A stretch of DNA of 64,000 bases from Arbacia lixula. Lineage: Eukaryota > Echinodermata > Echinoidea > Arbacioida > Arbaciidae. Under the pieces are notes generated by a model, which saw only the letters and a program-made list of their open reading frames with translations, ran no database searches and had not been told where the DNA came from. A program made the position numbers and the translations under genes. Positions 35,801-50,400 of the stretch are shown here, in pieces (position 1 is the stretch's first letter; each line of letters opens with the position of its first letter). The stretch is taken from assembly GCA_963669155.1 (NCBI GenBank), contig OZ022587.1, positions 18,490,694-18,554,693 on the forward strand, given 5' to 3'.

Positions 35801-38228
35801 TGATAAAAGATTCGCTTAGTAAATGTGTGAAATATATGCATGCTGACGTTACACATCATGAGCTCGAGTACAATAGAACCTACATCAATAAGCCATTTTC
35901 GTAATGTATTCACAACTTTCCATCTAACTGCCTGGTGACGCGTTATTACATCCACCTGTATTTCGTGATTCATTTTGAATGGATGGAAAACACTCTGAAT
36001 CTATGAGTAGTTGCTACTCGGACAAACCTCGGACAAGCTTTGGGGTTACCACCAGTAACTTACTGTTTGAACGACGTGAATAAAATGAGCATACATAACG
36101 AAAAAGGTATATTCGTTCACTTGCGTCCTTTTGCATGACAAGGGAGATCCTCACCAGACAGACCGAGACAGTCATACCTCATGTAAACATAGGCCCAATT
36201 TTCACAAACAGCCATCAACACTAGAAACACCACCTCCAATAGCCTCATTAATTTTATACTCAGCTGATGTGCTGTTCTAGATAATCAGAAGAATGTCTTT
36301 ATTGAGAACTTCCCGTCCCATCCTTTGTCAGTTTATCGTAAAGCAGGTCTATGCGTAACGTGGATAGTCATGCAATGCACACTTTATATTATAGTACTGG
36401 TACTAGTATAGACTTGCATCCATGAAGACCGTCCGAGGTCAACGAACATTATGCCTTCTCTATAACACTATATATAGCCATCAATATCAGAATGCGTCTT
36501 CAATCTATTCGGAAATTCCACGCATGGGTTTAAAAGGTCTTATCACCTTTCAGTCTTGACAAAATATGTTTTTGTAAAAGGGTTTCATGTGGTAATTCAC
36601 ATTAAAAATATTTTTTAGGCGTACACGCAGTAGCATGGATAACAGGCAGTCCATCCTCTTACATTCATTTGCAGGATGAGGCACGCTATTCTTTCTGGGT
36701 GTATGGCAATCAAATATTTAATTGATTTTGATCTGTCTCTGTTATGTGTTTCTTTAACTGAGTAGGTCTAACTACTTAGCCGACAATTACACTATATATC
36801 ATTTGCTTTTTCGGAGGAGAGGATGATTAGCATTGTCATACTAGACCCGAATGAATTCTTGTGAAAGTTTGGATTATATCATAATCACGTCATCATCATA
36901 TCTCAGCAGCCGGGGACACCATGCTGAATTACTCGCAGACCTCCATATTATAAAGTCATACGACCCTTGCACCATGTGGACGTTAGAACTGATTTCTCAC
37001 ACATGTGGCTTTTATCACATTTTTATAATCCGTCTTTTCTTTTCTCTCCTGCACGAACTCAGTTTTTGACCTGCGTTGCCATGGTTGCGTCGCTCTGCCG
37101 CTTTATATGATATAAATCCGCTCCAAGGCTTCAACAATCCCAAAGAAACACACAACAATACCCATACATGTTTGGGCTTTTGTTGTAAATGTTTGCTAAG
37201 GCACCCTGGGAAGTAGTCTAGGTACTAGCCTGTAAACTTGAAGTGCATGGACACAACACAGTCTATTAACAACTATGTCTGGTAACACAGACTATGTATA
37301 ATCCCAGAATTAAGACAGAGGAGCCATGACATGATTAGGGCTTAGGCTTTGTTACCAGACATAGTTGTTAACAGACTGGGTTTTGTATATGCACATCGCA
37401 GCCTAGTACCTAGACTACCTGGGAAGGTATTAATAATAGCGACTAATGCCGATATGAATTGACGCATTTTTCTTGCATTAACCGGTGTACGGGCAGAGGA
37501 ATGTCTTTAGCGTATATAGTCACTAGACTGTGGAGTGCATATCCACAACCCAGTCTGTTAACAACTATGTCTGGTAACACAGACTAGGCCAGGCCAGGAA
37601 GTTGAGCCAGCACCACTCGAGTGGGCTATATTCATTGCAGTATCACACTCCTTATTCATGTTTCCTGTTTATTCCTATCTACAGACATGACAGATTAATA
37701 GTATATTATTCGGATGTTTGTTATCAAATCAAAGATGAACGTCCGGCAGCTTCAATAAAAATATTGATGGTACATTTTTTTTTTCTGGTATTGTGTTCAC
37801 GTTTGATAAACACATTCTGGATGATATTTTGATCACTGTTAACGACCCATTTCGGTTTCGAAACAACGGGCTTTAATGACGTACAGTAACAGGGCATTCC
37901 AAGAGGTCACTATAACACTGACTGGCCGTGTTCTTGATTACGTGGACTAATCGGTGATGATGTATACACACACATGATATATGGAGCTAGGAGGCCCGAG
38001 TTGCGCGTCAGACAGATGAGGCGTGGTATCATCGGAGTGGAGAATGGTGTAAGGTTTTACCTTACATAGACCATGTTCAAGGTTGAGAACGTTATTCGTT
38101 ACGAGATTGTATTAAGTACTTCTGTGTACTTTACGAATAAAAGTATTGTACGTGCGTCTTTTTCTCTCTCTTTCCCCCCCCCCCCCCTTCTGCCCCCATT
38201 CCTCACTCCCACTCAATCCCCCTCTCCG

Positions 38229-38278
<50 letters not shown>

Positions 38279-41200
38279 TTTTCTATTTTCATCCCCACTT
38301 CTCTTCTGATTCCTCACCTGTCTGTACATTTCACCATACACACATAATGACGACTGTAGTAGGTCCATAGACAAACTTTATTTGACGCTCTAACAAAGCT
38401 TTCAGACGGCCAATTTCTGAGGAGTTGGGGTAGGGGTGGGGGACGTCGGACCCCGATAAAGAGTCCCTTTATAGCTAGGGGAATCATTAAAGCACCGTAT
38501 AACTTTACCAAATTACCACCTCATTGAACAACCATGGCACGATGGTGGTAAACGATATCAATTCCATAGAACAACACTCGAAAATACGGCCAATTTACGT
38601 GGGATTGGGGTGGGGTGGGCTCCAATTAAGAGCCCCCTTATAGTGGGGGGGGGGGGGGGATTTCATTCTTGGAGCTTCATATAGCTCCACTCAGTGACCC
38701 AATTTCTTGGAAGAATTATGTCACAACCATGGGACTTCTATATCAGCTCCATAGGACAACACTCGAACAGCCGGCCAATTTTTGTGTGGTGGGGGTGAGG
38801 TAGGCTCTAATGAAGATCCCCTGGGGGGAGGGGGGGGGGGAGATGCACCCTTAGAACCCCATATAGGTTAACCCAGTGACCCCCTGCTTACACTTACGTG
38901 GAACAACCATGGGGCTGCTATATAAACCACGTAGAACAACACTCGAACAGACGGCCAATTCATGTCATCGGAATCCGAAACCAATTTGTGAGCTGATAAT
39001 GAGCATCTGTCGACAGCATCGGGCTTGCCTGAGGAATGTTCGTGCCCCGTGTCTGGTCCCTTCTCACCTCTCTCTCCCCCATTTTGTCATTATGGAAGAC
39101 GCACATGGAGTAGGATAATGTGTGAGCTTCATATAATACAGTGTACTTGAACCTGGGCCCTACAACGGCCATGGTTGGGTCAGATGGATGAAGCAATCTC
39201 GTTGGTTGGATCATGAACCTATACTAGGGTCCATGGTTGGATGGATATTCATGTTCTTGTCTTCCTCGTATTTTACTCGTCCTCTTCTTTATCTCCGTCT
39301 TGTCATTGTCTTTCTCATTTTTCTCCCGTTTGTTGCTGTTGTTGTTCTTTTTGTTTTATACTCCGTTTTCTCCCGGCCATTGTTGTTTTTTGTCATTGGT
39401 GTGAATCTCCTTGTTCTTTATTTTGTTCTTCTTTTCTTCTCCTTACCCGACATATCTGCATCGTCTGCATTATCTCAATCTTCTCATTGTTCTCATTCTT
39501 CATGCTTAAAAAATTGTCTTTGAATCATAAGCTCTTTCTCAATCGTCTTTATTCCCTCTTTCCCTCTTCTAACTATCACTACACTTCCACCCTCCTCCTC
39601 CTCCTCCTCCTTTTTCTTCTTCTTCTTCTTCTTCTTCTTCTTCTTCTTCTTCTTCTTCTTCTTCTCCTTCTTCTTCTCCTTTTTCTTCTTCTTCTTCTTC
39701 TTCTTCTTCTTCTTCTTCTTCTTCTTCTTCTTCTTCTTCGTCTTCTTCTTCTTCTTCTTCTTCTTCTTCTTCTTCTTCTTCTTCTTCTTCTTCTTCTTCT
39801 TCTTCTTCTTCTTCTTCTCGAGTCCGCTTTCTTCTCCACTCTTTCCCCATTTCTCCATCATCACGTTATAAACCCACATGGAAAGTCCATCGACATTATC
39901 CATGCTATCGATGTAATGATGTTGTCCACGACATCTTATAATCGGTCACATAACCCCAGGTTAACCATGACACACACATCTCCACACATACTGACGTAAT
40001 GACATTTCAAGGGATCTCCACAACAGAGACAACGTTGTTGTAGATTCAACGAACGAAATTAGGATGGGATGAGGCGGGAGGAAGGGGGAGGGGGAGGAGG
40101 ATGGGGGAGGGGAGCTCATGGGTCTCCCCCCCCCCCCCCCCCCCCCTCCCCATCACCATGCAGCACCTGGTAGGTTTGAGAGAACTGCGCTAGTTGGACT
40201 ATACAAAAGTCATGTACTATTCATCTCGGTCATGTCGGTCTCTCTGTTTCTCTCTCTCTCTCTCTCGTTCTTTCTCTCTCACTCACTCACTCTCTCTCTC
40301 TTTCTTTCTTTCTCTCGCTCTCTCTCCCTCACCCTTTCTCACCCCCGTTCCCCCTCTCTCACTCTTTTCGTAAAGAGAGCATGATAATTACCCCCTCCCC
40401 CCCCCTCTCTCTCTCTCTCTCGCTCTCTCCCTCCCTCTCTCCCTCTACCTCTCATCATGGACCCTACTACGCTCTCATGATCTCCAAATGCGCAGTATAC
40501 TAATAGGCAGTTTACTGCTTCGTGTATGATCTCTTCATAACACAACATAACACCACATAACAATAATTATGATTGAGAAAGCAACCCTCCGTGAATCCCT
40601 TTAAGGTTCCGTTCGTGCGAAACTCCCCAACCTTTCCGTGAAGAACAATGTGATAATACATTGTGATTATGTTTAGGTCATTAAGATAATGATCACATAA
40701 CCGCATGTCCGGTTACAAGGTAACGTGATACTGCGTTCCTCCTTCGCTAGCTGTTTTCTTAGCCTGATCTACCGGATGTGTTCTAGCCTCACACGCTGAT
40801 TACCGTGGTTACGCTGCTTTTTTTTTTTATATCAATTATCATATACATGTACATAGCATCGGTATCGCAACTACCATGAAACGGTCAATGAATTCTGGTC
40901 GCTATATACAGCTGTTGCTATGGGGATTTTTTTCGGGTTGAACAATGAAGGATATACCCTTTATCAGTATACATGTATTAGAACATGGATGGTATTCCTT
41001 GTGTAGATGTAAGTTACCATGGGAATGGAAGACGGAACTATGTGTATGTGCGGGCGTATGAGGGCGCCATGAGGGGTGGACATGGTGGACATGGTGGACA
41101 TGGTGGATGATACATTCAATCTAGCCATAAAATCACGAAATGAAACCTAACGAGTAATGTATGGTACTCTTTATGTAAAAGTTAGCTAGCATTATTCTGT

Positions 41201-41409
41201 AAGAAAAACAAAGTGATATTATCGTTGTGTTGAAAATAATGGAGAACTTCAATCTTAACTTGATTTAAACTTATCTTTTTAAAGTTATTTCGTGCTAGTT
41301 TTACAAAAGTGGATGTAAAATTGAAAGGTGAATCGATTAGGAGAATGCACCATTCTTGAGTAACACCTACATGAGGAGACTGTGTATGCGATTTATGTTT
41401 ATATATAAT

Positions 41410-41450
<41 letters not shown>

Positions 41451-44400
41451 GCTGTCAATCCGTCTAATATCCCGGAAGGATTTTCTTGAGGAAAACGTAC
41501 AAGATTGACAATAATTTGATCACTTTGTGAACTAGAAACTGTGATCTACTTTATCAGTAGGTGGTAGGTTCCTGCAAGGAAAATACGACTGGTAGCCTTG
41601 CTGAAAGACACTCGAAAGTTGTTATCCTTAAATTCATCATACATGATAGAAATGTTGAATAGAAGCACGTAGATTTCCTTATGTTCGGTATATAGGCTTA
41701 CTGTAATGTGAAGGTATCGTGGTGTAATTTGACTGCAGATCTCCAGGTAGCAGGTGTGAATTTGATCACTATAATTTTGATTACTGTTCCTTAATTTAAT
41801 CCTAGAACCTTCGAGAGCATTTTTTGTGAAGATAATCCTGCAACCAGTATCTTTATTGGTTTTGGGCCTTAACATGACCTTAATAAACAACCCCAAAAAG
41901 TGTAAATCAAATCATAGTAAGACCGAAAATGAGTATTTTTTTTAATTGGTGTTTGTTCACTTTCTACGTCACTTCCTTTCCGCAGCATACAGGTCAAAGT
42001 TCAAGCGAGATGCGCTGAAGGCCCACAACCAGTACCGCGCGCAGCACGGCGTGCCCGCACTGAAGTTAGACAGCAAGCTGAGCAAATACGCGCAGTCATG
42101 GGCGGACCGGTGCGCGAAGAAGGCTCAGCTGTCACACAGAACGGAGCACAAGTACGGGGAAAACATCCACTACGCCTACGACTCAACAGGCATCGAGAGT
42201 ATCACGGGTAAGAAACAATACAATGAAACCGAACCTGTCCACAACATGACAAAGACCAGTGGCATGTTTCGCCAAGCTTCGTATGTTACGAACGACTTTA
42301 CGAACGAATGGTTGTCCCTTCTTGTGCTTAATGCGATACCACACTTTGTTCATTGAGAATCTGATTTAGTACACGAAGGGATCACCAGTCGCTCGTAAAG
42401 TCGTTCGTAACTTACGTACAGCTTGGTGAAAGACCCCCCAGGGTTTACGAAGGCCACGATCTATAAAAATCAATGTCTATTAAGACCAATCTCAAAAAGG
42501 CTAACTTGTCAATATATGAAACCACTCTCTATAAATAGCACATGTCTACAAAGACCACTGTCTATTTTTATGTCACTGTCTATACCACTCTCCATGAATA
42601 ACATATGTCTACAAAGACCAAATACAGTGTAGTAGGCCTACTATTATATAAAGATAACTGCCCTATAAAACTTCCCTTCTTCTTTTTTATAATTCTGTTT
42701 TTATTATAACCAATTAAAGTCAATTTCAAGATTTACAAATGATTATTCGTGATTGCAAACCACATGAACACAATTGGATAAACAAAGAAGACAAAACAAA
42801 CAAAAAATAATAGAATAACCCTTACCCACTGTCTTATCTCCCCCCCCCCCCCCCAAAAAAAAAAAAAAAAAAAAAAGAAGGAATGTAGCAAAATGTTGAC
42901 TTAATATTGAAGTAGATGATTTGGTAAATAATGTAAACAAAACAAGACAAACAAGCTATGATTATGAGGTGATTTCCCAACAAAATATTGATTAGATTAA
43001 AAGACACAAACTAGCTCTCTAAGATAACATAATTATAACGAACAAATATATCGAGCAAAGTGAGGCACAAGTAGCATGACAAAGTATGAGATGTGATGTC
43101 TACAACCATACAACTGAAATATGTCAATACAGCGCTAAAAAAAAAAAAAAACACTGTCCACAGAGTGTGTAAATAAAAATGCAGTCTTCCGCAGATTGTC
43201 CGTTGTTCACTTATGCATGCATAGATCCTAATGAAAATGGTTCCGAAACACTGTGGAAGAATCACTCTACCGGGATATTATCATGAACCAATTATGTAAT
43301 GTTCATACTTGAAACAAGCCAACAAGATATAGATGGGACATTTTTTTTTAGAGCGACCACTCTTTATAAAGAACACATTGCATCAAAATAGGTCAGCAAG
43401 ATATTTTACAGTTTTACAATAGGTAAACCATCTATCTACTTCTGATGGCAATACACAAATAATAGATCAAAAAATGTATAATCAAGTCATGGGCATGCTC
43501 CACCGAATCATCATTGCATTATTCCTTATGGTCGGTATCATCGAAAAAGCAAAAGGATATCGTACTCGGCAGGATTCGAACCTGCGCGGGGAGACCCCAA
43601 TAGATTTCTAGTCTATCGCCTTGACCGCTCGGCCACGAGTACTTCACGGATGTTAATCTAGCTGCAAGTAGTGTCACCGATTTCAATAAGAGATAAAATA
43701 AATACATATGTATAAACAAGTTTGTCAAGTTTACTGGTCGTCGCAGGTATTACAAAGCATTAAGAGTATGCGTGGGTGGCGCGCGTGGGCTTGAAAAAGG
43801 AATTTTATACAAATAGAGACGTTAGTTGTTGATATGAGATGTGCGGTTGAAAAAAAAAAAAAAGATAGGGGGAAGTGGTGAAGAAGAGATGAGAGAGTTA
43901 AACGAGATAGATTGAGGTCCAGAGGCCTAACCAGGATTAATTGATGCAAAGGCTGATTGCTAAGCAGATATAACTACTACAGAAACATATTAATAACTGC
44001 AACCTGAGTGTGAAAACTCTTGAAACGTAACTAATTAAATAAAAAATACAATCTACTACAAAGAACTACAAAGAAATAACCGAGAATTTGTATATTACAT
44101 TTTTCTCGACCTGTGTTGCCGCCTTAATGATGATTAAATCATTTCTTTTTATTTTAGTTGTTGGTAATGTGTATATATTCATTACATTTCATTGCCAAAA
44201 TTACTGTTTTCGCAGTGGACATGATTCGAACCTGCGCGGGGAGACCCTAATAGATTTTTATTATCGCCTTAACCGCTCGGCCACGACTACTTCATGCAGC
44301 CAATAACTTACAGATACCATCATCGAATTCAAGAAGTAATACAATCAAGTTTTATTAGGCGGGCCTCGGAAGTATTGTGGAAACATGTACAGAAGGAAAT

Positions 44401-47400
44401 GCTTGCATAAAAGAAAGGATATAAAGAGACGAGATGAAAGAGAGATGAGATAATCATACGAGAAAGATTTACGCCTTTAAAGATTGTCCATCCCTTTTGC
44501 AAGCTTAAAATTTGAAATCGTCTATCACGATCGTAAATTGAAGAAAGTGTGATTCAAGACCATTTCTAAGAATATAGCATCTTGAAGCTTTCTGTGAATG
44601 TACAAATTTCAGGCGTTAAATTTCAAACCGACTTTTTTCGTACTACGAAAAAATATTAGTCTTTGTTAGAGTATCTGTGTGGTTATTATGCATGTGTGAA
44701 ATCCTAATTTCATGAGTAATTACCAAACTTTGGAAATGATTCCTTCTATATAACAAGTTTTTTTCAAAATGCGTTTCAAAAATAAACAGATTAATCAATA
44801 AAGCAGATATTTCAACACAAACTGCTAAGAGCCTGAGGTAAAGACTATTAATCAGACGTTGTTTACGTGCATTATTTGAATTTTACACTACGTATCAGTT
44901 TCTAATTATGAATATACAGCTTGCTAACACTTCTCTATATGTTTTGCCAATGTTTTGATGGTTTTGTGGTGATCTGAAAAAGGGACGGGCTGTCTTGAAA
45001 GGTAGCCTGTCCCTTTTACAGACCTAATTCTGAAAGTTGTCATCATTTGAGAGAGAGAGAGAGTGGTTATACAACCCTTCCCTTGAATTGACAAAGCGTA
45101 ATATTCGGTTTTGAGGAAATAATGTTCGACAATTGATCTAGCTTTCTTTTTCGTACCACGAAAATAATCAAATCTCAGTGAAAACTAGTTATATTTTCAT
45201 TTATTCTACGGGAGTTATAGTACCTCAGACCTTAATATTTCACAGTTGGTATCCCTAAGATACGTGCTAAATATGTGCAAACTTTCACGAAGTCTACAGA
45301 TGTTTGTAAATGGGATGGGCCATCTTTAAACAAAATAATCTTAATACATATTGATAATCAGATGTAAATGATTATTGATTTTTTTTTTTTAATGATCAAA
45401 TTTCAGAGGGGAAAAAATCACTCTTCGAAGCAACCCGTTTACGCTTTAAGGGAAATTCATGACAAAGAAAACTAAACGAGCAGTAAAATTCATAGAAAAC
45501 GTTGAATAAATCAAAGTTTATTGACTATCTTCTTGTTGTGCGGTCTTTTTGACCTTCATGACAAATAAAACTAAACGAGTTGTAAAATTAATAGAAAACG
45601 TTGATTAAATCAAAGTTTATTGACTATCTTCTTGTTGTGCGGTCTTTTTGACCTTCCGCATTGTGTTACTATTACTGTATTCCTTGATTTATTGTATGCC
45701 AAGTATTTAATTGCCAAAAAGTAAAAGATTGCTAGCGTAGTCGGCAGGATTCGAACCTGCGCGGGGAGACCCCAATAGATTTCTAGTCTATCGCCTTGAC
45801 CGCTCGGCCACGACTACTTCATGGAAACCAATCAAAGTTTAGATAACATCATCGATTTCAACGACTGATATTGTCAGTTTTTAAATTAGACAAGTTCTTC
45901 GGTCGTCGCAGACATGGGGTGAGGAGTGTATCATTAGAAACGTGAGCAAACTGGGGGGAATCATGTGATATGATTATACCAGGGCGATGAGTTTTAGATA
46001 GGAGAAGAAGAACAGCAATTAGAATTAAAAGAAAATAGACAATGATATCCCTGCTACCAGTCCGTATAGTCTCACCCTAACAAACACCATTATCACATCA
46101 ACAGCTGTCTTCTTCCCAACATACCGAACGCATGGTGTCTGTAATCTGATGGTTGCCTTCAAAATAACTAAATAAATTCGTATGATTACTCCCACGATTA
46201 TAATAATTGGAATGATGGAATTAAAAGACGAAAAACGGAAACAATAGCACGACGGAAAGAAAAGAAGAACAATCAAAGATGAATGCCAAGAGCGGTCACT
46301 ATGTGGATGAGTGAAGGGAATACAAAAATAGTATGAGGCACGTGTGATGCCTAATAAAATTCCATTGTGTAGTACAAGTCATGATAAGATTTTCATAATC
46401 GAACTTATTATACGTGGTCTTTATCATTCTTTCTTCAAAAACTATAGATATGGTAAGAATGAATAGATAAATACTATAACATTAAGGTCGTCTTTATGAA
46501 AGACAATTCATATGTTCTCGTTGTCTTTCAGTATTTTGTTATTTTTGGTAAATCTGGTGTTCTGACTCAATAAGTGCCAAAAGTGTGTTTATCGTAGTCG
46601 GCAGGATTCGAAAATACGCGGGGAGACCCCAATAGATAAACCGCTCGGCCACGACTACTTCATGGAAACCAGTTACAGTTCAGATAGTATCATCGATTTG
46701 CAATATCATTTTAAAAAGTATTTAGTTTGCCGGTCGTCGCGGGCGTTGGAGAAACACGGGGAGAAATATCCATGTGGTAACGGTCACTATTTTGGGAAGA
46801 AAAAGGAATATCATATCAAAATCATGAAAATGGAAAAAATGGAGAAATAAAGAAGGAGAGATTCATACGAGAAATGTATATAAACATTACAACTCTTTGA
46901 TTTTTTTTTTACCGTGTTATTGTAAATTTCATGTAGGCCTATTTCCAAAAAGATTGCTATCGTAGTCGGCAGGATTCGAACCTGCGCGGGGAGACCCCAA
47001 TAGATTTCTAGTCTATCGCCTTGACCGCTCGGCCACGACTACTTCATGGAAGCATATGTAATTATGGTTAAATGATTTCACTGATTTCAGTATTGAAAGG
47101 AAAAATATATATTTTAGGTTTGACATGTTTTGTATAAGAAATTCCTCATAGCAGCAGAAGCAAATGAATCAGAACGACAACAGAAGTAACAATTAACAAT
47201 CACAACAATCAAAACAAAGAAAAAAAAAGTGCCACTCAGCCTCTGCTAAAAGGATTTTTAAAGACAGCCAGTCCCTTTTTCAGATCACCACAAAACCATC
47301 GAAACATTGGTAAAACATATAGAGAAATGTTAGCAAGCTGTATATTCATAATTTGAAACTGATACGTAGTGTAAAATTCAAATAATGCACGTAAACAACG

Positions 47401-50400
47401 TCTGATTAATAGTCTTTACCTCAGGCTCTTAGCAGTTTGTGTTGATATATCTGCTTTATTGGTTAACCTGTTTATTAAATTATAAAACGCATTATGAAAA
47501 AAAAATTGTTCTATAGATTAGAAGGAATCATCTTCAAAGTTGATTTCTCAAAGTAATTACTCATAAAATTAGGATCTCACACATGCATAATAACCACATA
47601 GATACTGTAACAAAGACTAATACTTTTTTCGTGGTACGAAAAAAGTCGGTTTGAAATTTAACGGCTGAAATTTTGACATATACAGAAAGCTTCAACATGC
47701 TATATTCTTAGAAATGGTCTTGAGTCACACGTTCTCCAATTTACGATCGTGATAGACGATTACAAAATATTTCAAGCTTGCAAAAGGGACGGACAATCTT
47801 TAAAGGTCCCCTGTCATCAAAATGTATGTCGACTTATGTTGATGCAACATAATATGTACATAACAAAATCACTAACTGTTCAATGGAAATATGTGTCCTA
47901 TAATTTAAAATAATTTTTCTTAATTTTTTCTCACCACTGATAGGCCCCGCTTCCCAAAATATCCTCCAACTCAAGATTCTCCCATGTGACATCATCAAAG
48001 GTGGAAATTAGCAGGATAATAAGCAGAATTTATGCACAAATTAAACATTGCAATGACTACCTCCACCTGCCCCCAAGAGCATCGCATGTCTTCACACAAT
48101 ACCATCTAACAACCTTTCATGTGGGAATAATTGTTTCCTTGTGTCAGAAATGTGCTAGTTATGTGATGCTATTATAAGCACTGTCTTGCAGGTAGTTATT
48201 GCAATATTTAGTTTGTGCATAAACTATGTCTATATAGTGCTAATTTCTACCTTTGATGATGACTCACAGTGAATCTTGAGTTGGAGGATATTTTGGAGGC
48301 GGGGCTTATCAGTGCTGAGAAAAAAATACAGAACAATTATTTTTAAATATCGGACACATATTTCCATTGAACAGTTAGTGATTTTGTTATATCCATATTA
48401 AGTTGCATCAACAGAAGTCAACATAATTATATTTTGATGACAGCGGCCCTTTAATATCCGATAGGCCTACCAGTCCATACGTAATGCTTTATTCATAGCA
48501 CAAATCTTCAGTGTTATCATTTACCAGCTGTCTCTTTCCCAGCACAGTCTGACGATTATGTAGGCTTACGTCGGGTTTTTTCCGCGCCATTCATGCTTTC
48601 TTGTTACCCACAAAACCCATAAAGCACTCATAGAGCTAATAATTATTCATCTATGATCATCACTTTATATCTCTTCTCAACATGTATTTGTATTACCTGC
48701 TCAAATGTAGGCTATGTAAAAGTAGCATTTTTACGAACATGTCTATTAATTATTATGTTGTTTATCTTTCTTAACGTTTTATTACGGTCAAAGTGCAAAT
48801 TTAGCGGATTAGAGGACTTCAGACTTGAGCAGATTCATAACTAAGTGGGTAGAGAATGAAGCGGTGATCAGTATAGCGAGCTGTGATGTAAGAACCCGGG
48901 AGGGGGGGGGGGGGCACTCACATGCATTGTGGTACGGGGACGTGCCGCTTTGAAGACCCCCTTTTTTGAGACCTCGATATCCGTTCTTTAGATCCTCTAT
49001 ATCCTACGCATGGCGAAAGTTCCGCGTAAGTTCCGCTCCTTAGCCTCCCCGCTGTGCCCCTCCCTCCGTTCCCCATGTCCGCGGCTTGCGTGCAGCTTGC
49101 TACGCTTTAACAACATCACCCCGGCCGCCCGACCCGCCGGCCGAGCGAGCTGCAAGAAAACCCTGACGTAAACACAACGCGTCGCATGTGCAGCGAGGAT
49201 CGTTCTGTAGACCCTGTTTTGCACAATGCCGGGCGGTACTATTTTTAGTTCCTAAGACCCCACATTTTACGCGGATTTTACCCTTGAAGTCAGTTCCTTA
49301 GACCCCCATTTCAGGGTTTCGTGAGGCACACCCCCATCAAAATATAATTTGAGTGCCCCCCCCCCCCCCCCGGGGTAAGAACCAGAAATCACCCGGGCCA
49401 GTTTGCACATCAATGGTGTATGACGACACCACTTCGGTAGGTAAGAACGTAAACACGCAGTTTTTTGACAAATTTTCTGAACAAAAACATAATCTTTGAA
49501 ATGAAAGACGGCCTTTCATATATCAAACAATAAATTACCCAAACGGAAACAATACGATTTGTTTAAATTAACCTAAGTCACAGTTTGACAAAATGAAACT
49601 CCACGTCTTTCAGATCGCTTGGACAGCTCTAGTCTAGCCAGGGAGGTGTTACGAAGGAGTAGAAACTCGAGCATAATATATTCAAATATCTGTATGGGTG
49701 CTAAAGCGTGCTCATGAATGTCAAAAGCATTCCATTATCATGACAATGCTTTGAGGTTCCATGTGCCGTGCCGACATTTAGCTGATGTCAACTTGAAAAG
49801 AAATTTCTTTAATTTCTCATTTGTCTGTAGACGTTTTGTTTTTGACAAATTTGTTTGCAAACTTTAAGGAAGTTAACGGCTGATAATGACAGATCCTTTA
49901 CTCTAGTTTCGAAAAGTATTGAGGAATCATTAAAAATCGGACAAATAAGCTATTTGTATTACTTACAAAATTGGCCAATTTCTTCACTTTCCGACAACTT
50001 GTGCATTTGGGGAATTCAACCATTCTCAAAATGATATATTAAGCTGTGTATTATCATTAACGGCATTTGTGTGTGTTTGCGTGAAACAGAGATATTTCAC
50101 TTGAAAAACTTGTTTATTTGTGTTTGCTGATACCTGTTATGCTCATGGAAGTATCAATGCTATTAACAGAACGGGACAAGCGAAATGAGACTGTACATTT
50201 CTTTTGTTCTCTCTGAGAAGCCGTTGCCACACAATCATATTCATAATTGTTTAAACACCTGAAAAGCACCTGTTGAGAACACATAACTTTTCAGCGGCTT
50301 GGCACATGGGTTCAAAGGAAGAAAGTTGCTTCATCCTTCCATAACACATCCCTGGTCTAGCTTAGCGCACTTGCTAGCCTAGTTACTAGGCTGAAGAGTG

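Noticed and set aside
38350..38970. Possible CRISPR-like array
   Set aside because: Units are ~182 bp, diverged along their whole length and in animal DNA; a tandem repeat, not spacers between short identical repeats.
39241..39999. 252-aa frame and antisense poly-Lys, poly-Glu and poly-Arg frames
   Set aside because: Produced by the CTT/GAA microsatellite; no domain outside the repeat.
41946..41985. Upstream extension of the CAP exon (reading toward HFLRHFLSA)
   Set aside because: It runs through the polypyrimidine tract and acceptor; the phase match to the myristoylation exon at 18469 is better.
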